The notes below the pieces were generated by a model. That model searched no databases. It was not told the origin of the DNA and worked only from the letters and a program-made list of their open reading frames with translations. A DNA stretch of 64,000 nt from contig NZ_JASZYR010000014.1 of NCBI RefSeq assembly GCF_030316855.1, positions 82,534-146,533 of the forward strand, given 5' to 3'. The translations under genes were made by a program, and so were the position numbers. Of this stretch, positions 42,535-52,306 are shown piece after piece. This stretch comes from Variovorax sp. J22P240. Its GTDB lineage: Bacteria > Pseudomonadota > Gammaproteobacteria > Burkholderiales > Burkholderiaceae_C. Numbering within the stretch: the stretch's first letter is position 1; every line of letters begins with the position of its first letter.

Positions 42535-43695
42535 ATGAACGCATTCGCCACGCTAACGCCCAGCCGCCCGACCCCCGAGTCCCACGCGCCGGCCGACATC
42601 GCCGATGCAGCCGCGCTGTTCTCCTCCAGCTACGCGCAGGCGCGGCAGCGATTCCGAGATGCCGCCTGCCGGCGCGACCTGGTCGTCGAATCGACCGTGC
42701 TGGACCTGGCCGGTGCCGACGGCGAGGAACTCGCGATCGATGTCGTGCGCGACGGCCCTGCCGATGCCGCACGGCTGCTGATCGTGACCAGCGGCGTGCA
42801 CGGCGTGGAGGGCTACTGCGGCTCCGCGGTGCAGACCGGCCTGCTGGAACTGGGCTCGCCCGAGCGCGCCGCCGGCAAGCGGGTGCGCGACACAGCGGTC
42901 CTGTACATCCACGCGGTCAACCCCTGGGGCTTCTCGCACTCGCGCCGCGTGACCCAGGAGAACGTGGATCTCAACCGCAACTGCATCGACTTCGACGCGC
43001 CGCTGCCCGTCAACGCCGCGTACGGCGAGATTCACGACCTGCTGCTGCCCGAGGGCTGGCCGCCGACGCCGGCCGACGCGGCGGCGCTGGCGGCATACGC
43101 CGAGCGCGTCGGGCCCAAGGGCATGCAGCGCGCGGTGTCGCTGGGCCAGTACACGTATGCCGACGGCATGTTCTTCGGCGGCCAGGCGCCGACCTGGAGC
43201 AACCGCGCGCTGCGCGCGATCCTGCGCCGCCACGGCCGCGAGTGCCGGCAGATCGGCTCGATCGACATCCACACCGGGCTGGGCCCGTACGGCCACGGCG
43301 AGCGCATCTTCGCGTCGCCCGATCAGGGCGCGCCCATCCTCGAGCGCGCGCAGCGCTGGTGGGGTGAACTGACCTCGGTGCACACCGGCACTTCGTCCAG
43401 CGTGCCGATGACCGGGCCGGTGCAGTTCGCGCAGTTCGACGAATGCCCGCAGGCGCAGCACACCAATATCTGCCTGGAGTTTGGCACCTGGCCAGCCGAG
43501 CAGGTGCAGCAGGCGCTGCGCGCCGAGCACTGGACCTGGAGGCGCGGAGCCGACGCCAACCGCACCACCGCCGCGCGCGCCGCGCTGAAGGCCGCGTTCT
43601 ATCCCGATGCCGCCGACTGGAAGGCAGCCATCTGGCGCCAGGGCCGCGAGGCCTTCGTCCAGGCGCTGGCCGGCCTGCAGCGCGTGCCGGTCTGA
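42535..43695 (+). CDS. DUF2817 / M14-like zinc carboxypeptidase family protein
   Basis: The 386-residue protein has the metallocarboxypeptidase-type zinc motif in TSGVHGVEGYCGS (H-x-x-E) near residue 88, then NVDLNRNCIDF with the conserved N-R substrate-binding pair, and IDIHTGLGPYGHGE with the third ligand His. These are features of DUF2817, an M14-related group. No signal peptide is present, so it acts inside the cell. It follows the C26 hydrolase by 46 bases and precedes the transporter by 62 bases. Confidence 0.88.
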   Translation: MNAFATLTPSRPTPESHAPADIADAAALFSSSYAQARQRFRDAACRRDLVVESTVLDLAGADGEELAIDVVRDGPADAARLLIVTSGVHGVEGYCGSAVQTGLLELGSPERAAGKRVRDTAVLYIHAVNPWGFSHSRRVTQENVDLNRNCIDFDAPLPVNAAYGEIHDLLLPEGWPPTPADAAALAAYAERVGPKGMQRAVSLGQYTYADGMFFGGQAPTWSNRALRAILRRHGRECRQIGSIDIHTGLGPYGHGERIFASPDQGAPILERAQRWWGELTSVHTGTSSSVPMTGPVQFAQFDECPQAQHTNICLEFGTWPAEQVQQALRAEHWTWRRGADANRTTAARAALKAAFYPDAADWKAAIWRQGREAFVQALAGLQRVPV

Positions 43696-43757
43696 CGCCA
43701 CCGCACGGCGTCCCTTTGTTCCCTCGACCCGACCACTCACTTACCGGAGCCCCCGTT

Positions 43758-45089
43758 ATGACCACCTCGACCGCCGGCTCGGCCGGCAGTTTCGTTCCCC
43801 CGGCGCCGCCGCGCGCCGACACTACGCCGATGCAGCCCACGATCTCGCGCAAGGCGGTCGCCGCCGCGATCGCCGGCAACGCGCTGGAGTTCTACGACTT
43901 CGTGCTGTACGCGTATTTCGCGATCTACATCGGCCAGACCTTCTTCCCGGTCGCCGGCGAGTTCGGCTCGCTGCTGGCATCGGTGGCCACCTTCGGCGTC
44001 GGCTTCTTCACCCGCCCGCTGGGCAGCGTGCTGATCGGCGCCTTCGCCGACCGCGTCGGGCGCAAACCGGCGCTGATCCTGACCGTCGTGCTGATCACGC
44101 TGGGCACGCTCGGCATCGCGGCAACGCCCGGCTACGCGACGATCGGCATCGCCGCGCCGATCATCGTGGTCGTCTGCCGTCTGCTGCAGGGGCTGGCGCT
44201 GGGCGGCGAGGTCGGCCCGGCGACCGCGCTGCTGCTGGAGATGGCGCCACCCGGAAAGCGCGCCTTCTATACCAGCTGGCAACTTGCCAGCCAGGGCCTG
44301 GCAGTTGCGGTCGGCGGGCTGTTCGGCGTGATCGTCTCCAGCACGCTGTCGCCGCAGGATCTGGCCTCGTGGGGCTGGCGGCTGCCGTTCCTGTTCAGCC
44401 TGGTGCTGGTGCCGATCGCGGTCTACATCCGCCGCAGCCTGCCCGAGACGCTGGGCCATCAGGAAGGCGCGTCCACCGCGCAGATCGTGGGCAAGGTCTT
44501 CGGCCAACAGCGGCGCTGGGTCGTGCTGGGCGTGCTGATGATGATGGCCACCGTGGTGTCCAGCCAGATCGGCAACTTCATGGCCACCTACGCGATCAAG
44601 GCGCTGAAGCTGCCGCCAGCGGTCGCGCAGAGCTCGGTGCTGCTGGCCGGCCTGCTGACCTTCGGTGGCTCGCTGCTCGCGGGCTGGCTGTGCGACCGCC
44701 ACGGCCGCAAGGCGCTGATGCTGTTGCCGCGCGTGGCGCTGGCGGTCGCGATCGTGCCGATGCTCGTCTGGCTGCATAGCGCGCCCACCGCCGGCACGCT
44801 GTTCGTCGTCGTCGGCGTTCTGGCCCTGCTGACCGCGATGAGCGGTGCCGCCAGCCTGGTCGTCGTGCCGGAACTGATCCCGATCGCCATCCGCAGCACG
44901 ACGCTGTCGCTGGTCTACGCGATCGCGGCCACGGTGTTCGGCGGCACGACGCAACTGGTCGTCACCTGGCTGATGGCGGCCACCGGCGACCCGGTTTCGC
45001 CGGCCTGGTACATCGTCGCTACCAGCGTGATCAGCCTGATCGCGATGGCGCTGCTGCCCGAGACGCGCGACGTCGACGTAACAAAGTGA
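43758..45089 (+). CDS. MFS transporter of the metabolite:H+ symporter (MHS) family
   Basis: The ATG at 43758 gives 443 residues with twelve hydrophobic segments. AIAGNALEFYDFVLYAYFA in helix 1 and RPLGSVLIGAFADRVGRKPAL in loop 2-3 are hallmarks of MHS permeases (ProP, KgtP, CitA relatives). GGEVGPATALLLEMAP is the helix 5 motif. It probably brings in the substrate of the two hydrolases encoded just upstream. It is last in the operon. Third codon positions here and in the two upstream genes are almost entirely G or C, more so than in genes on either side. Confidence 0.92.
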   Translation: MTTSTAGSAGSFVPPAPPRADTTPMQPTISRKAVAAAIAGNALEFYDFVLYAYFAIYIGQTFFPVAGEFGSLLASVATFGVGFFTRPLGSVLIGAFADRVGRKPALILTVVLITLGTLGIAATPGYATIGIAAPIIVVVCRLLQGLALGGEVGPATALLLEMAPPGKRAFYTSWQLASQGLAVAVGGLFGVIVSSTLSPQDLASWGWRLPFLFSLVLVPIAVYIRRSLPETLGHQEGASTAQIVGKVFGQQRRWVVLGVLMMMATVVSSQIGNFMATYAIKALKLPPAVAQSSVLLAGLLTFGGSLLAGWLCDRHGRKALMLLPRVALAVAIVPMLVWLHSAPTAGTLFVVVGVLALLTAMSGAASLVVVPELIPIAIRSTTLSLVYAIAATVFGGTTQLVVTWLMAATGDPVSPAWYIVATSVISLIAMALLPETRDVDVTK

Positions 45090-45537
45090 CGCGGCACGCC
45101 GGCCGCCTGCAACCGGCGGTCTTCGGCCTCAGGACGCCGGGCTGTCAAACGCCTGGCGCGCCTGCTTGACGCGGGCGGCGATCACGCAGCTCGGCACGTG
45201 GTCTTTGACGAGGCCCATCGCCTGCATGAACGGGCTGACGAAGGCCCCGCCGCGCTTCTTCTGGTCCTTCAACAGCGCGATCGATTCGGCGGAGGTGGAG
45301 ATGGTCTGCGGCGCGGCGTTCGCCTGGTGGGCATCGCAACGTCGCCGGGACTGCCTGTTCGCCAAACTCGCCTTGGCAGCCCGCCCGACTGTGCGATCAC
45401 GCCGAAGGTCAGCTGCCAACCGCGGCCGCGAAGAACGACAACATCACGAAATGGAGATCCTCGCAAAACGTGGCGAAGGGGGTCGCCGCGCTACACTGCC
45501 CGTCCTAGTCAAGCAGCTCCTTCGAGGCAAGCATCCG
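45090..45537. other. Spacer with 23-base repeat and unassigned open frame
   Basis: A minus-strand frame ending at 45129 encodes IALLKDQKKRGGAFVSPFMQ and then AMGLVKDHVPSCVIAARVKQ. It looks like the tail of a real protein, but its upstream half runs into the 23-base dispersed repeat at 45393-45415, so it is probably a truncated leftover. I do not recognise the family. Confidence 0.4.
45393..45415 (-). repeat. 23-base dispersed repeat, copy B
   Basis: On the minus strand these 23 bases are identical to 24669-24691 (beginning CAGCTGACCTTCGGCG), and TTCGCGGCCG precedes both. Confidence 0.75.
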
Positions 45538-45869
45538 ATGCTGAAGCCATCCCTGCTCTCTATCGTCGTATGGGTCTGCACGGGTTCCGCGAACGCCGCC
45601 AGCAACTGCGACGACCTCATGGCCCAGATCGACGCGAAGATTCGCGGCGCGGGCGTGATGCGCTTCACGCTCACCACCCTCACGGCCGATGCCACGGTCA
45701 GCGGCAAGGTCGTCGGCACCTGCGAACGTGGCAGCAGGAAGATCGTCTACGAAGCGGAGGCCACTTCCCCCTCGCCCGCCTCATCCCCCGCCGCCGGCGC
45801 AGCAATGACGGCATCTTGACCGAATGCAAGGACGGTTCGGTATCGGTCGGCGGGGACTGCAGGAAGTGA
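45538..45869 (+). pseudogene. DUF1161-family secreted protein gene with frameshift
   Basis: The ATG at 45538 starts a signal peptide (MLKPSLLSIVVWVCTGSANA) and the DUF1161 core NCDDLMAQIDAKIRGAGVM, TVSGKVVGTCERGSRKIVYE. This frame stops at 45819. The expected C-terminus AILTECKDGSVSVGG with its conserved cysteines, ending CRK, is found in another frame to the stop at 45869. One base is missing between about 45760 and 45808, a stretch with two runs of five C. It may be a real pseudogene or a homopolymer error. Intact relatives are small periplasmic proteins of unknown role. Confidence 0.75.
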
Positions 45870-46519
45870 GCGCCCGGGCGCCGCCGAGCGTCGGGGTGTG
45901 TGAAGGCCCAGCGCGTCAACTCCGAGTTCCATGCAAGCTACGTCTGATCCATCGCGACCGGATGCACGCATCATTTCGGCACGCGCAGGAGCCAGAGAAG
46001 CCATCGAGGATGGGACCAACGCGGTCGCGGGCGTGGCGGGTCTTGAGCTTCAGTGGGCAGCTGAGTATTGGCGGAAACTCGACGACCCAATCAAGCGGTC
46101 CGACGAGCACATTGCGGCTCGTTGAAAGAACGAGGAAATATGCTGACCGTGCTGGGCTCCTGGCAGAGCGAGAAACGCGTGAACTCACTGGTCGCACGGC
46201 CTGACAGCGTAAGTTCGGCCAGCGACCGAGAGGGACGGCAACCGCAAAGGCGGCTTCACTGGCATTTGGCCCTTCACAGCCACCCGCAGGCGCCAGCGCT
46301 CCTCTTTCCGTCGTTGAATATTTGAGGTTGAGCATGACCGCTGACGTCAGTCCCTTTCGTATCGCCGCGGCGCCGGCATCGGCTCCGCGGCAGGCGACGC
46401 TCTGCGATTGCGGCGCCGGACGGCGAAAGGGAGGTGAGGGCAGTGCTCATGGCATCGCTCTCAGGGGGCGTCTGGCCGCTGTCACCCGCCCATGTGGCGC
46501 CTGTGCGGCCATGAGCACA
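45870..46519. other. Intergenic region without recognisable gene
   Basis: About 650 bases upstream of the convergent end of the glutamate dehydrogenase gene. Open frames on both strands are compositionally poor and none has a family signature. The style matches the repeat-rich spacers elsewhere in the window. Confidence 0.5.
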
Positions 46520-49500
46520 CTATGCCAATGCCCGCAGTTCGCGCAATGCAACAGACAACATCGAGGCATCAGGCGCCGGCACCGCACGTAGCTCTCCCAT
46601 CAACTCTGCCGCGCGTTCGAGCGCCCGGCCATTCGTGGCGTGCCATGCCTCGACGAGTGCCGCCGGCGACTCGATTTCGCCGCCCCCGGCAAGCACCGCG
46701 CCAGTGATCGAACGCTGCAGGCTCGACAGGTCGTCGAGCATCGCGCCTTTCGCAAGCATCTGCCAGTGCTGGTCCCCGGGCAGTGCCGCGATGCGCTCGC
46801 GCAGCCACGGCATGCCGAGGCGGTTCGCGAGGTCGAAGTAGATCGCCGCCACGAGCGCCACCGGCCACCTGGCGCTGCCGGCGATCTCGGCGATGTCGAG
46901 CGTCGCGTACAACGAGTCGAAAGTGACGATGCGCTCGGCCAGTTCGCGCGGCACGCCGCCGGCCACATAGTGCGAGACTGCGGTGTCGACGCGGGCACGC
47001 TCGTCGGGGGCCAGCAGTTCTGCCAGCCGTGCCGACAGCGCCTCGACGTTCGGCGTGAAGTGCGCGATGGTCGATTCCATGTCCTCGTTCAGGCGCCGCG
47101 AGCGCAGGAACCACTTGGTGCCGCGCTCCAGTTGCCGGCTGGTGTCGATCAGCAGGCTCGATTGCACGGCGTCGTCAACGCGGTTGTCGAGCGCCTCGAT
47201 GGACAGCCACAGCGGCACCATGCCGAAGATCTCGCGGCTCATCAGGTAGGCACGCACGACCTCGAACGCACGGGCGCCAGTGGTCTCGACCAGGCGATGC
47301 ACGAAGGTGCTGCCGACGCGGTTGATGGTGCTGTTGGTGACGTGCGTGGCAATGATCTCGCGCCGCAGCGGATGCCTGGGCATGTAGGCCGCGAACTTCT
47401 CGCTCAGCAGCTTCGGGAAGTAGCGCTCCAGCGCCGTCGCGACCCAGCGGTCGTCGGGCAGCGGCGAGGCCAGCAGTTCGTCGTAGATCCAGATCTTGCT
47501 GTAGGCCAGCAGCACCGCGCGCTCGGGACTGGTCAGACCCTGACTTTGGGCGCGGCGCTCGGCCAGTTCTTCGTCGGACGGCAGGTACTCGATCGCACGA
47601 TTCAACCGCCCGGCCTTCTCGAGGTACTGCATGAACCGGGTCTGCGCATCGAGCAGTTGTGGCGCGATGCGCCCTGTGACCGACAGCACCTGCGTCTGGA
47701 AGATGTTGTCGCGCAGCACCAGCGCGGCCACGTCGTCGGTCATCTCCGGCAGCAGCGCATTGCGTTGCTTCTCGGTGAGCTCGCCTTCGGTGATGGGCAG
47801 GCCGACCAGGATCTTGATGTTGACCTCGTGATCCGAAGTGTCCACGCCGGCCGAGTTGTCGATCGCATCGGTGTTGATGCGCCCACCCGCCCGCGCGAAT
47901 TCGATCCGGCCCAATTGCGTGCAGCCGAGGTTGCCGCCCTCGGCGAGGACCTTGCAGCGCAACTCCCCGCCGTTGACGCGCAGGGCGTCGTTGGCACGGT
48001 CGCCCACCTGCGCGTGGCTCTCGCTCGCGGCCTTCACGTAGGTGCCGATGCCGCCGTTGTAGATCAGGTCGACCGGGGCCTTGAGGATGGCGTTGACCAG
48101 CTCGGTGGGCGTGAGCGCATCGGCGGAGATGTCGAGCGCCTGCTTCACCTGCGGCGTGATCGGGATCGACTTGGCGCTGCGTGCATGGATCCCGCCTCCC
48201 TCGGAGATCAGCGACGCGTCGTAGTCGGCCCATGATGAACGCGGCAGCCTGAACAGGCGCTCACGCTCGGCAAAGCTCTTCGGCACGTCGGGATCCGGGT
48301 CGAGAAAGATGTGCCGATGGTCGAATGCTGCAAGCAGCCGGATGTGCGGCGATAGCAGCATGCCGTTGCCGAACACGTCGCCCGACATGTCGCCGATGCC
48401 GGCGACCGTGAAATCCGTTGTCTGCGTGTTGATGCCCATCTCGCGGAAGTGGCGCTTCACCGATTCCCAGGCGCCGCGTGCCGTGATGCCCATGGCCTTG
48501 TGGTCGTAGCCTACCGAGCCGCCGGAGGCAAACGCGTCGCCGAGCCAGAAGCCGTATTCCTTGCTGATGCCGTTGGCGTAGTCGCTGAAGGTGGCAGTGC
48601 CCTTGTCGGCCGCGACCACGAGGTAGGGATCGTCGTCATCGTGGCGCTTTACCTGCGGCGGCGGCACGAGCGTGTCGCCGACACGGTTGTCCGTGATGTC
48701 GAGCAGGCCGCGCAGGTAGTCCTGGTAGCAGGCCACGCCTTCGCGCAGGTAGGCGTCGCGGTCGCTCGCCGCAGGTGCGCGCTTGAGCACGAAGCCACCT
48801 TTGGAGCCCACCGGGACGATCACGGTGTTCTTGACCATCTGCGCCTTCACGAGGCCCAGCACCTCGGTGCGGAAGTCTTCCGGCCGGTCCGACCAACGCA
48901 GTCCCCCGCGCGCGACGCGGCCGCCGCGCAGATGCACGCCCTCGAAGCGCGTCGAGTACACGAAGATCTCGAACATCGGCTTCGGCGCCGGCAAATCGGG
49001 CACCTTCGAGGAATCGAACTTGAACGACAGGAATTCGCGTTGCCGGCCCGCCGCATCGCGACGCCAGTAGTTGGTGCGCGTGGTGGCCAGGATCAGGGCG
49101 AGGTATTGGCGCAGCACTCGGTCTTCCGACAGGTTGGCCACGTTCTCGAGCGCGGCTTCGATCTCGCGCACCTTCTCGCTGGCCAGCGTGTCGGCGCCGG
49201 CGGCCTGCGCCGGATCGAAGCGCAGCTTGAACAGCTCGACCAGCGCGCGCGCAATGGACGCGTTCGTCACGAGCGTGCTCTCCATGAACGGCTGCGACAA
49301 CGCGAAGCCGATCTGCCGCATGTACTTCGCGTAAGCGCGAAGCACGACGATCTCGTGCGCGGGCAGGCGTGCTGCGGGCACCAGGCGGTTGAAGTCGTCG
49401 TTCTCGACTTGGCCGCCGAGGACAGCGGCGAACGCTTCCTCGAACACCGGGCGCAGCGCGTCGATCTCGATCTCGGCATCGCCCAGAGCGCTGCGCAATC

Positions 49501-51349
49501 CGAAATCATGGACCCAGACCGGCGACGCGCCTCGTGGTGCGAGCCGGTACGGGTGCTCGTCGAGCACCTTCATGCCGAGGTGTTCCAGCATCGGCAGGCT
49601 GGTCGACAGGATGAGCGGTTCGCCGCGCCGCAGCACCTTGAAGCGCAGCGTCCCCGGCGCCGCCTCGAGCGGCCGGTAGAGGTTCATGCCGAGCGGTTTC
49701 ACGTCGCTCAGCCGCTCCATCAGCTCGATGTCGTGCACGGCGGCGCGCGCCGCGAACTCGTCACGGTAACCGGCCGGGAACGCACCGCCGAGTTGGCGCA
49801 GCAGCTCGTTGCCGCGCGCTTCGCCGGTTGCCTCGATCAGCGCCGACTTCAGGTCGTCGTCCCAGCGGCGGGCGGCGGTAACCAGGCGCTGCTCGAGTTC
49901 GCGCACGTCGAAGGGCGGAATATTGCCGGGCCGGGTGCGCACAGTGATCTGGATCAAGGCCAGGACCGATTCCGACAGGTGCACGTTGAACTCGGAACTG
50001 GTGCCGTTGAACGCCTGCACCAGGATCGCCTGCCACTTTTCGCGCAGTTCGGTCGTGTAGTTCTCGCGGGGCGCGTAGAGCATGCACGCCAGGAAGCGCT
50101 CGAACGGATCGCGCCGCACGAACAGGCGGAAGCGCTGGCGCTCTCCCAGGTGGAGGATGCCCATGGAGGTGGACAGCAGCTCGTTGGTGCCGGTCTGGAA
50201 CAGCTCGTCGCGCGGATAGGTCTCGAGAATGTTGACCAGCGCCTTGCCCGAGTGGCTACCGCTCGCGAGGCCGGCGCGCGCGATCACTTCGGCCACCTTG
50301 CGCCGCAGCAGGGGAATGTCGGCCGAGCGGGCGCTGTACGCCGTGGAGGTGAAGAGGCCGAGGAAGCGGTCTTCGCCGCAGACCTGGCCGTCGGCATCGA
50401 AGCGCTTGACGGCGATGTAGTCGAGGTAGCCGGGGCGGTGCACGGTGGAGCGCGAGGTCGACTTGGTGACCACGAGCAATTCGGGCCGGCGTGCGTTGGC
50501 GCGCACCTCCGGTGGCAGCGCCGCGAAGGCGGCGGTCGGATCCTTGATCATCTCGCGCAGGATGCCGAGGCTCGAATCCGGCACAACCTTGAGCGCGTCG
50601 TCGCCGTCGACCTTCACCAGTTCGTGGCTGCGGTGCCCAAGGAATGTGAAGTGATCATCAGCCAGCCAGCGCAGGAAAGCCTGGCCCTCGGCGAGTTCCT
50701 GCGGCGGGAGCGGCGGAGCGCGCTCGTCGAGGGCTCGCACGATGTCCAGGACGCGCTCCTTCATCGCCTTCCAGTCGGCCACGGCCAGCCGCACGTCGCC
50801 GAGCACGCGTGTCAGGTCGGCGGCCAGCGTCTCGAGCCGAGCCGCTTCGGCCACGCGGTCCACCTCGACATGGATGAACGATTCCCGGCGCGCGTCGGGC
50901 GAGGGCGTTTCAGTCGCCAAACCGCGCAGCGTGCCTTGGCCGTCGCGGATCACTGCCACCAGCGGATGGATGATCAGGTGCAAGGTGAGTCCATGGCGAT
51001 TGACTTCCATCGTCACCGAATCGACAAGGAACGGCATGTCGTCATTGACGATCTCGATGATGGTGTGCGTCGATTGCCAGCCATGCTCCGCGATCGTCGG
51101 GTTGAACACGCGCAGCCGGGCGCGTCCTGGCACGCGTTTGCGCGCGAAGCCCCAATGCGACAGCGCGGCGCCATACAGGTCGGCGATCTGGCGGTCGGCC
51201 AGGTCTTCGGGGTCCACCTGGCCAAAGTACTGCCGAACGAACGCAGCGAGCAGATCCGCCTGGTCCGTGGTGACCTTGGCGCGAATCAGGTCAACGACCT
51301 CGTCCAGGCGTTCGCCTGGGCGCCCAGCCTCGGGTGCATCGGTTTCCAT
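46520..51349 (-). CDS. gdhB: NAD-specific glutamate dehydrogenase, large (180 kDa) type
   Basis: The 1609-residue protein belongs to the L_180 class of NAD-dependent glutamate dehydrogenases. The first 700 residues hold ACT-like regulatory regions (IEIVNDDMPFLVDSVTMEVNRHGL, then FTFLGHRSHELV). The catalytic core begins near residue 800: GLRWSDRPEDFRTEVLGLVKAQ, NTVIVPVGSKGGFVLK with the active lysine, and GDMSGDVFGNGMLLS with the NAD-binding region after it. It deaminates glutamate to 2-oxoglutarate when amino acids are the carbon source. It stands alone, starting ATGGAAACC at 51349. The gene symbol follows Pseudomonas usage and is tentative. Confidence 0.96.
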   Translation of the reverse strand: METDAPEAGRPGERLDEVVDLIRAKVTTDQADLLAAFVRQYFGQVDPEDLADRQIADLYGAALSHWGFARKRVPGRARLRVFNPTIAEHGWQSTHTIIEIVNDDMPFLVDSVTMEVNRHGLTLHLIIHPLVAVIRDGQGTLRGLATETPSPDARRESFIHVEVDRVAEAARLETLAADLTRVLGDVRLAVADWKAMKERVLDIVRALDERAPPLPPQELAEGQAFLRWLADDHFTFLGHRSHELVKVDGDDALKVVPDSSLGILREMIKDPTAAFAALPPEVRANARRPELLVVTKSTSRSTVHRPGYLDYIAVKRFDADGQVCGEDRFLGLFTSTAYSARSADIPLLRRKVAEVIARAGLASGSHSGKALVNILETYPRDELFQTGTNELLSTSMGILHLGERQRFRLFVRRDPFERFLACMLYAPRENYTTELREKWQAILVQAFNGTSSEFNVHLSESVLALIQITVRTRPGNIPPFDVRELEQRLVTAARRWDDDLKSALIEATGEARGNELLRQLGGAFPAGYRDEFAARAAVHDIELMERLSDVKPLGMNLYRPLEAAPGTLRFKVLRRGEPLILSTSLPMLEHLGMKVLDEHPYRLAPRGASPVWVHDFGLRSALGDAEIEIDALRPVFEEAFAAVLGGQVENDDFNRLVPAARLPAHEIVVLRAYAKYMRQIGFALSQPFMESTLVTNASIARALVELFKLRFDPAQAAGADTLASEKVREIEAALENVANLSEDRVLRQYLALILATTRTNYWRRDAAGRQREFLSFKFDSSKVPDLPAPKPMFEIFVYSTRFEGVHLRGGRVARGGLRWSDRPEDFRTEVLGLVKAQMVKNTVIVPVGSKGGFVLKRAPAASDRDAYLREGVACYQDYLRGLLDITDNRVGDTLVPPPQVKRHDDDDPYLVVAADKGTATFSDYANGISKEYGFWLGDAFASGGSVGYDHKAMGITARGAWESVKRHFREMGINTQTTDFTVAGIGDMSGDVFGNGMLLSPHIRLLAAFDHRHIFLDPDPDVPKSFAERERLFRLPRSSWADYDASLISEGGGIHARSAKSIPITPQVKQALDISADALTPTELVNAILKAPVDLIYNGGIGTYVKAASESHAQVGDRANDALRVNGGELRCKVLAEGGNLGCTQLGRIEFARAGGRINTDAIDNSAGVDTSDHEVNIKILVGLPITEGELTEKQRNALLPEMTDDVAALVLRDNIFQTQVLSVTGRIAPQLLDAQTRFMQYLEKAGRLNRAIEYLPSDEELAERRAQSQGLTSPERAVLLAYSKIWIYDELLASPLPDDRWVATALERYFPKLLSEKFAAYMPRHPLRREIIATHVTNSTINRVGSTFVHRLVETTGARAFEVVRAYLMSREIFGMVPLWLSIEALDNRVDDAVQSSLLIDTSRQLERGTKWFLRSRRLNEDMESTIAHFTPNVEALSARLAELLAPDERARVDTAVSHYVAGGVPRELAERIVTFDSLYATLDIAEIAGSARWPVALVAAIYFDLANRLGMPWLRERIAALPGDQHWQMLAKGAMLDDLSSLQRSITGAVLAGGGEIESPAALVEAWHATNGRALERAAELMGELRAVPAPDASMLSVALRELRALA

Positions 51350-52306
51350 GCTTGCCTCCTGATCGGCGTGTGTCCCGCCACTGTGGAAGCGCCCGGGCGG
51401 AAAAGCAAGGGACCAGCTTCACGCGAAGGCTTGAATCCGCACTGCGTCTGGGCGAGGTCCGCTCCCCGGCTTGCGCGCGAATCGACACGAGGTCCATCGC
51501 CCTGCATCGCACTCCAATGAAGGAAGCTTGCAAGTACGTCGATCCGATAACGGTCGGCGGCTCTCCAGAGCCTAGTTCCTCTGGCATGGCAACGTGATTC
51601 TTGCCGACGGCGCGCTGCAAGCTCACGGGTGAGATCGACGACGAGCGTGATCAGGATCGGCAAGCGAAGCGGCCATCCTCGATCATGCTCAAGAAGCTCT
51701 CGCGCGCCCTCTTGCAGTGCACACCCCCAACTACTGGATGCTCTCCGTTTTCGGTAGTCAACCACATCACGACGACCTGGGTGATGTCGCCAAACACCAA
51801 GGCGTCGATCGGCGTAGGAACGCGCGCGATCGCCCTGCCTCTGCGACCAACCATGTATCCAACTTTGGTTGGATGGTCCAAGCGCTCGCAACTTTCTATG
51901 CTGCCGCGGCACAGATGCCGCCGATCCTGTGAATGGCTGCCTCGTGGTTTGAACGAACTCGATGGACCGTGCGTACGGAACGACGATTGAATCCCGCGGA
52001 CGCCGACGTCGTCTGCATCGACTGGAGCGCGCCGACCCGGTGGGCGAACCGCCGGCCTTGGTCCGCAAGGCCTTGGCGGGGCTGCGCTCGGCCGCCGGCT
52101 CGATCGTCCCAAGGTCCAGGGCGCCCGCCGCTTCGTGCGCGACCGGCGAGTGCGCCGCCATCGGCGTGCTTTCAGGTCTCGGCCGCATCATCGCCGGCGA
52201 CGCGAGAACGGCCGCTGCCGCAGACGCCAACGGGATCGCCTATGCCGAATCGCATGGCTGACGACGAGCCCGCGGCCGCGAGGGATCGGATCCCGATGGA
52301 GGGCCC
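51350..52306. other. Long spacer with one unassigned minus-strand frame
   Basis: Nearly 1 kb lacks a recognisable gene. The most protein-like part is on the minus strand at about 51651-51905: VGYMVGRRGRAIARVP, IDALVFGDITQVVVMWLTTE and VGGVHCKRARESFLSMIEDG. It ends in a stop while related-looking sequence continues in the same frame after it, so it may be a decayed gene. No family was recognised. Confidence 0.4.

Noticed and set aside
48449..51520. 1023-codon open frame antisense to the glutamate dehydrogenase gene
   Set aside because: The same explanation applies; the dehydrogenase is unmistakable on the other strand.
51651..52112. Minus-strand frame with a protein-like middle part
   Set aside because: It has no family match, an unlikely Arg/Pro-rich start and an internal stop before similar sequence, so it was left as part of the spacer description and not called as a gene.
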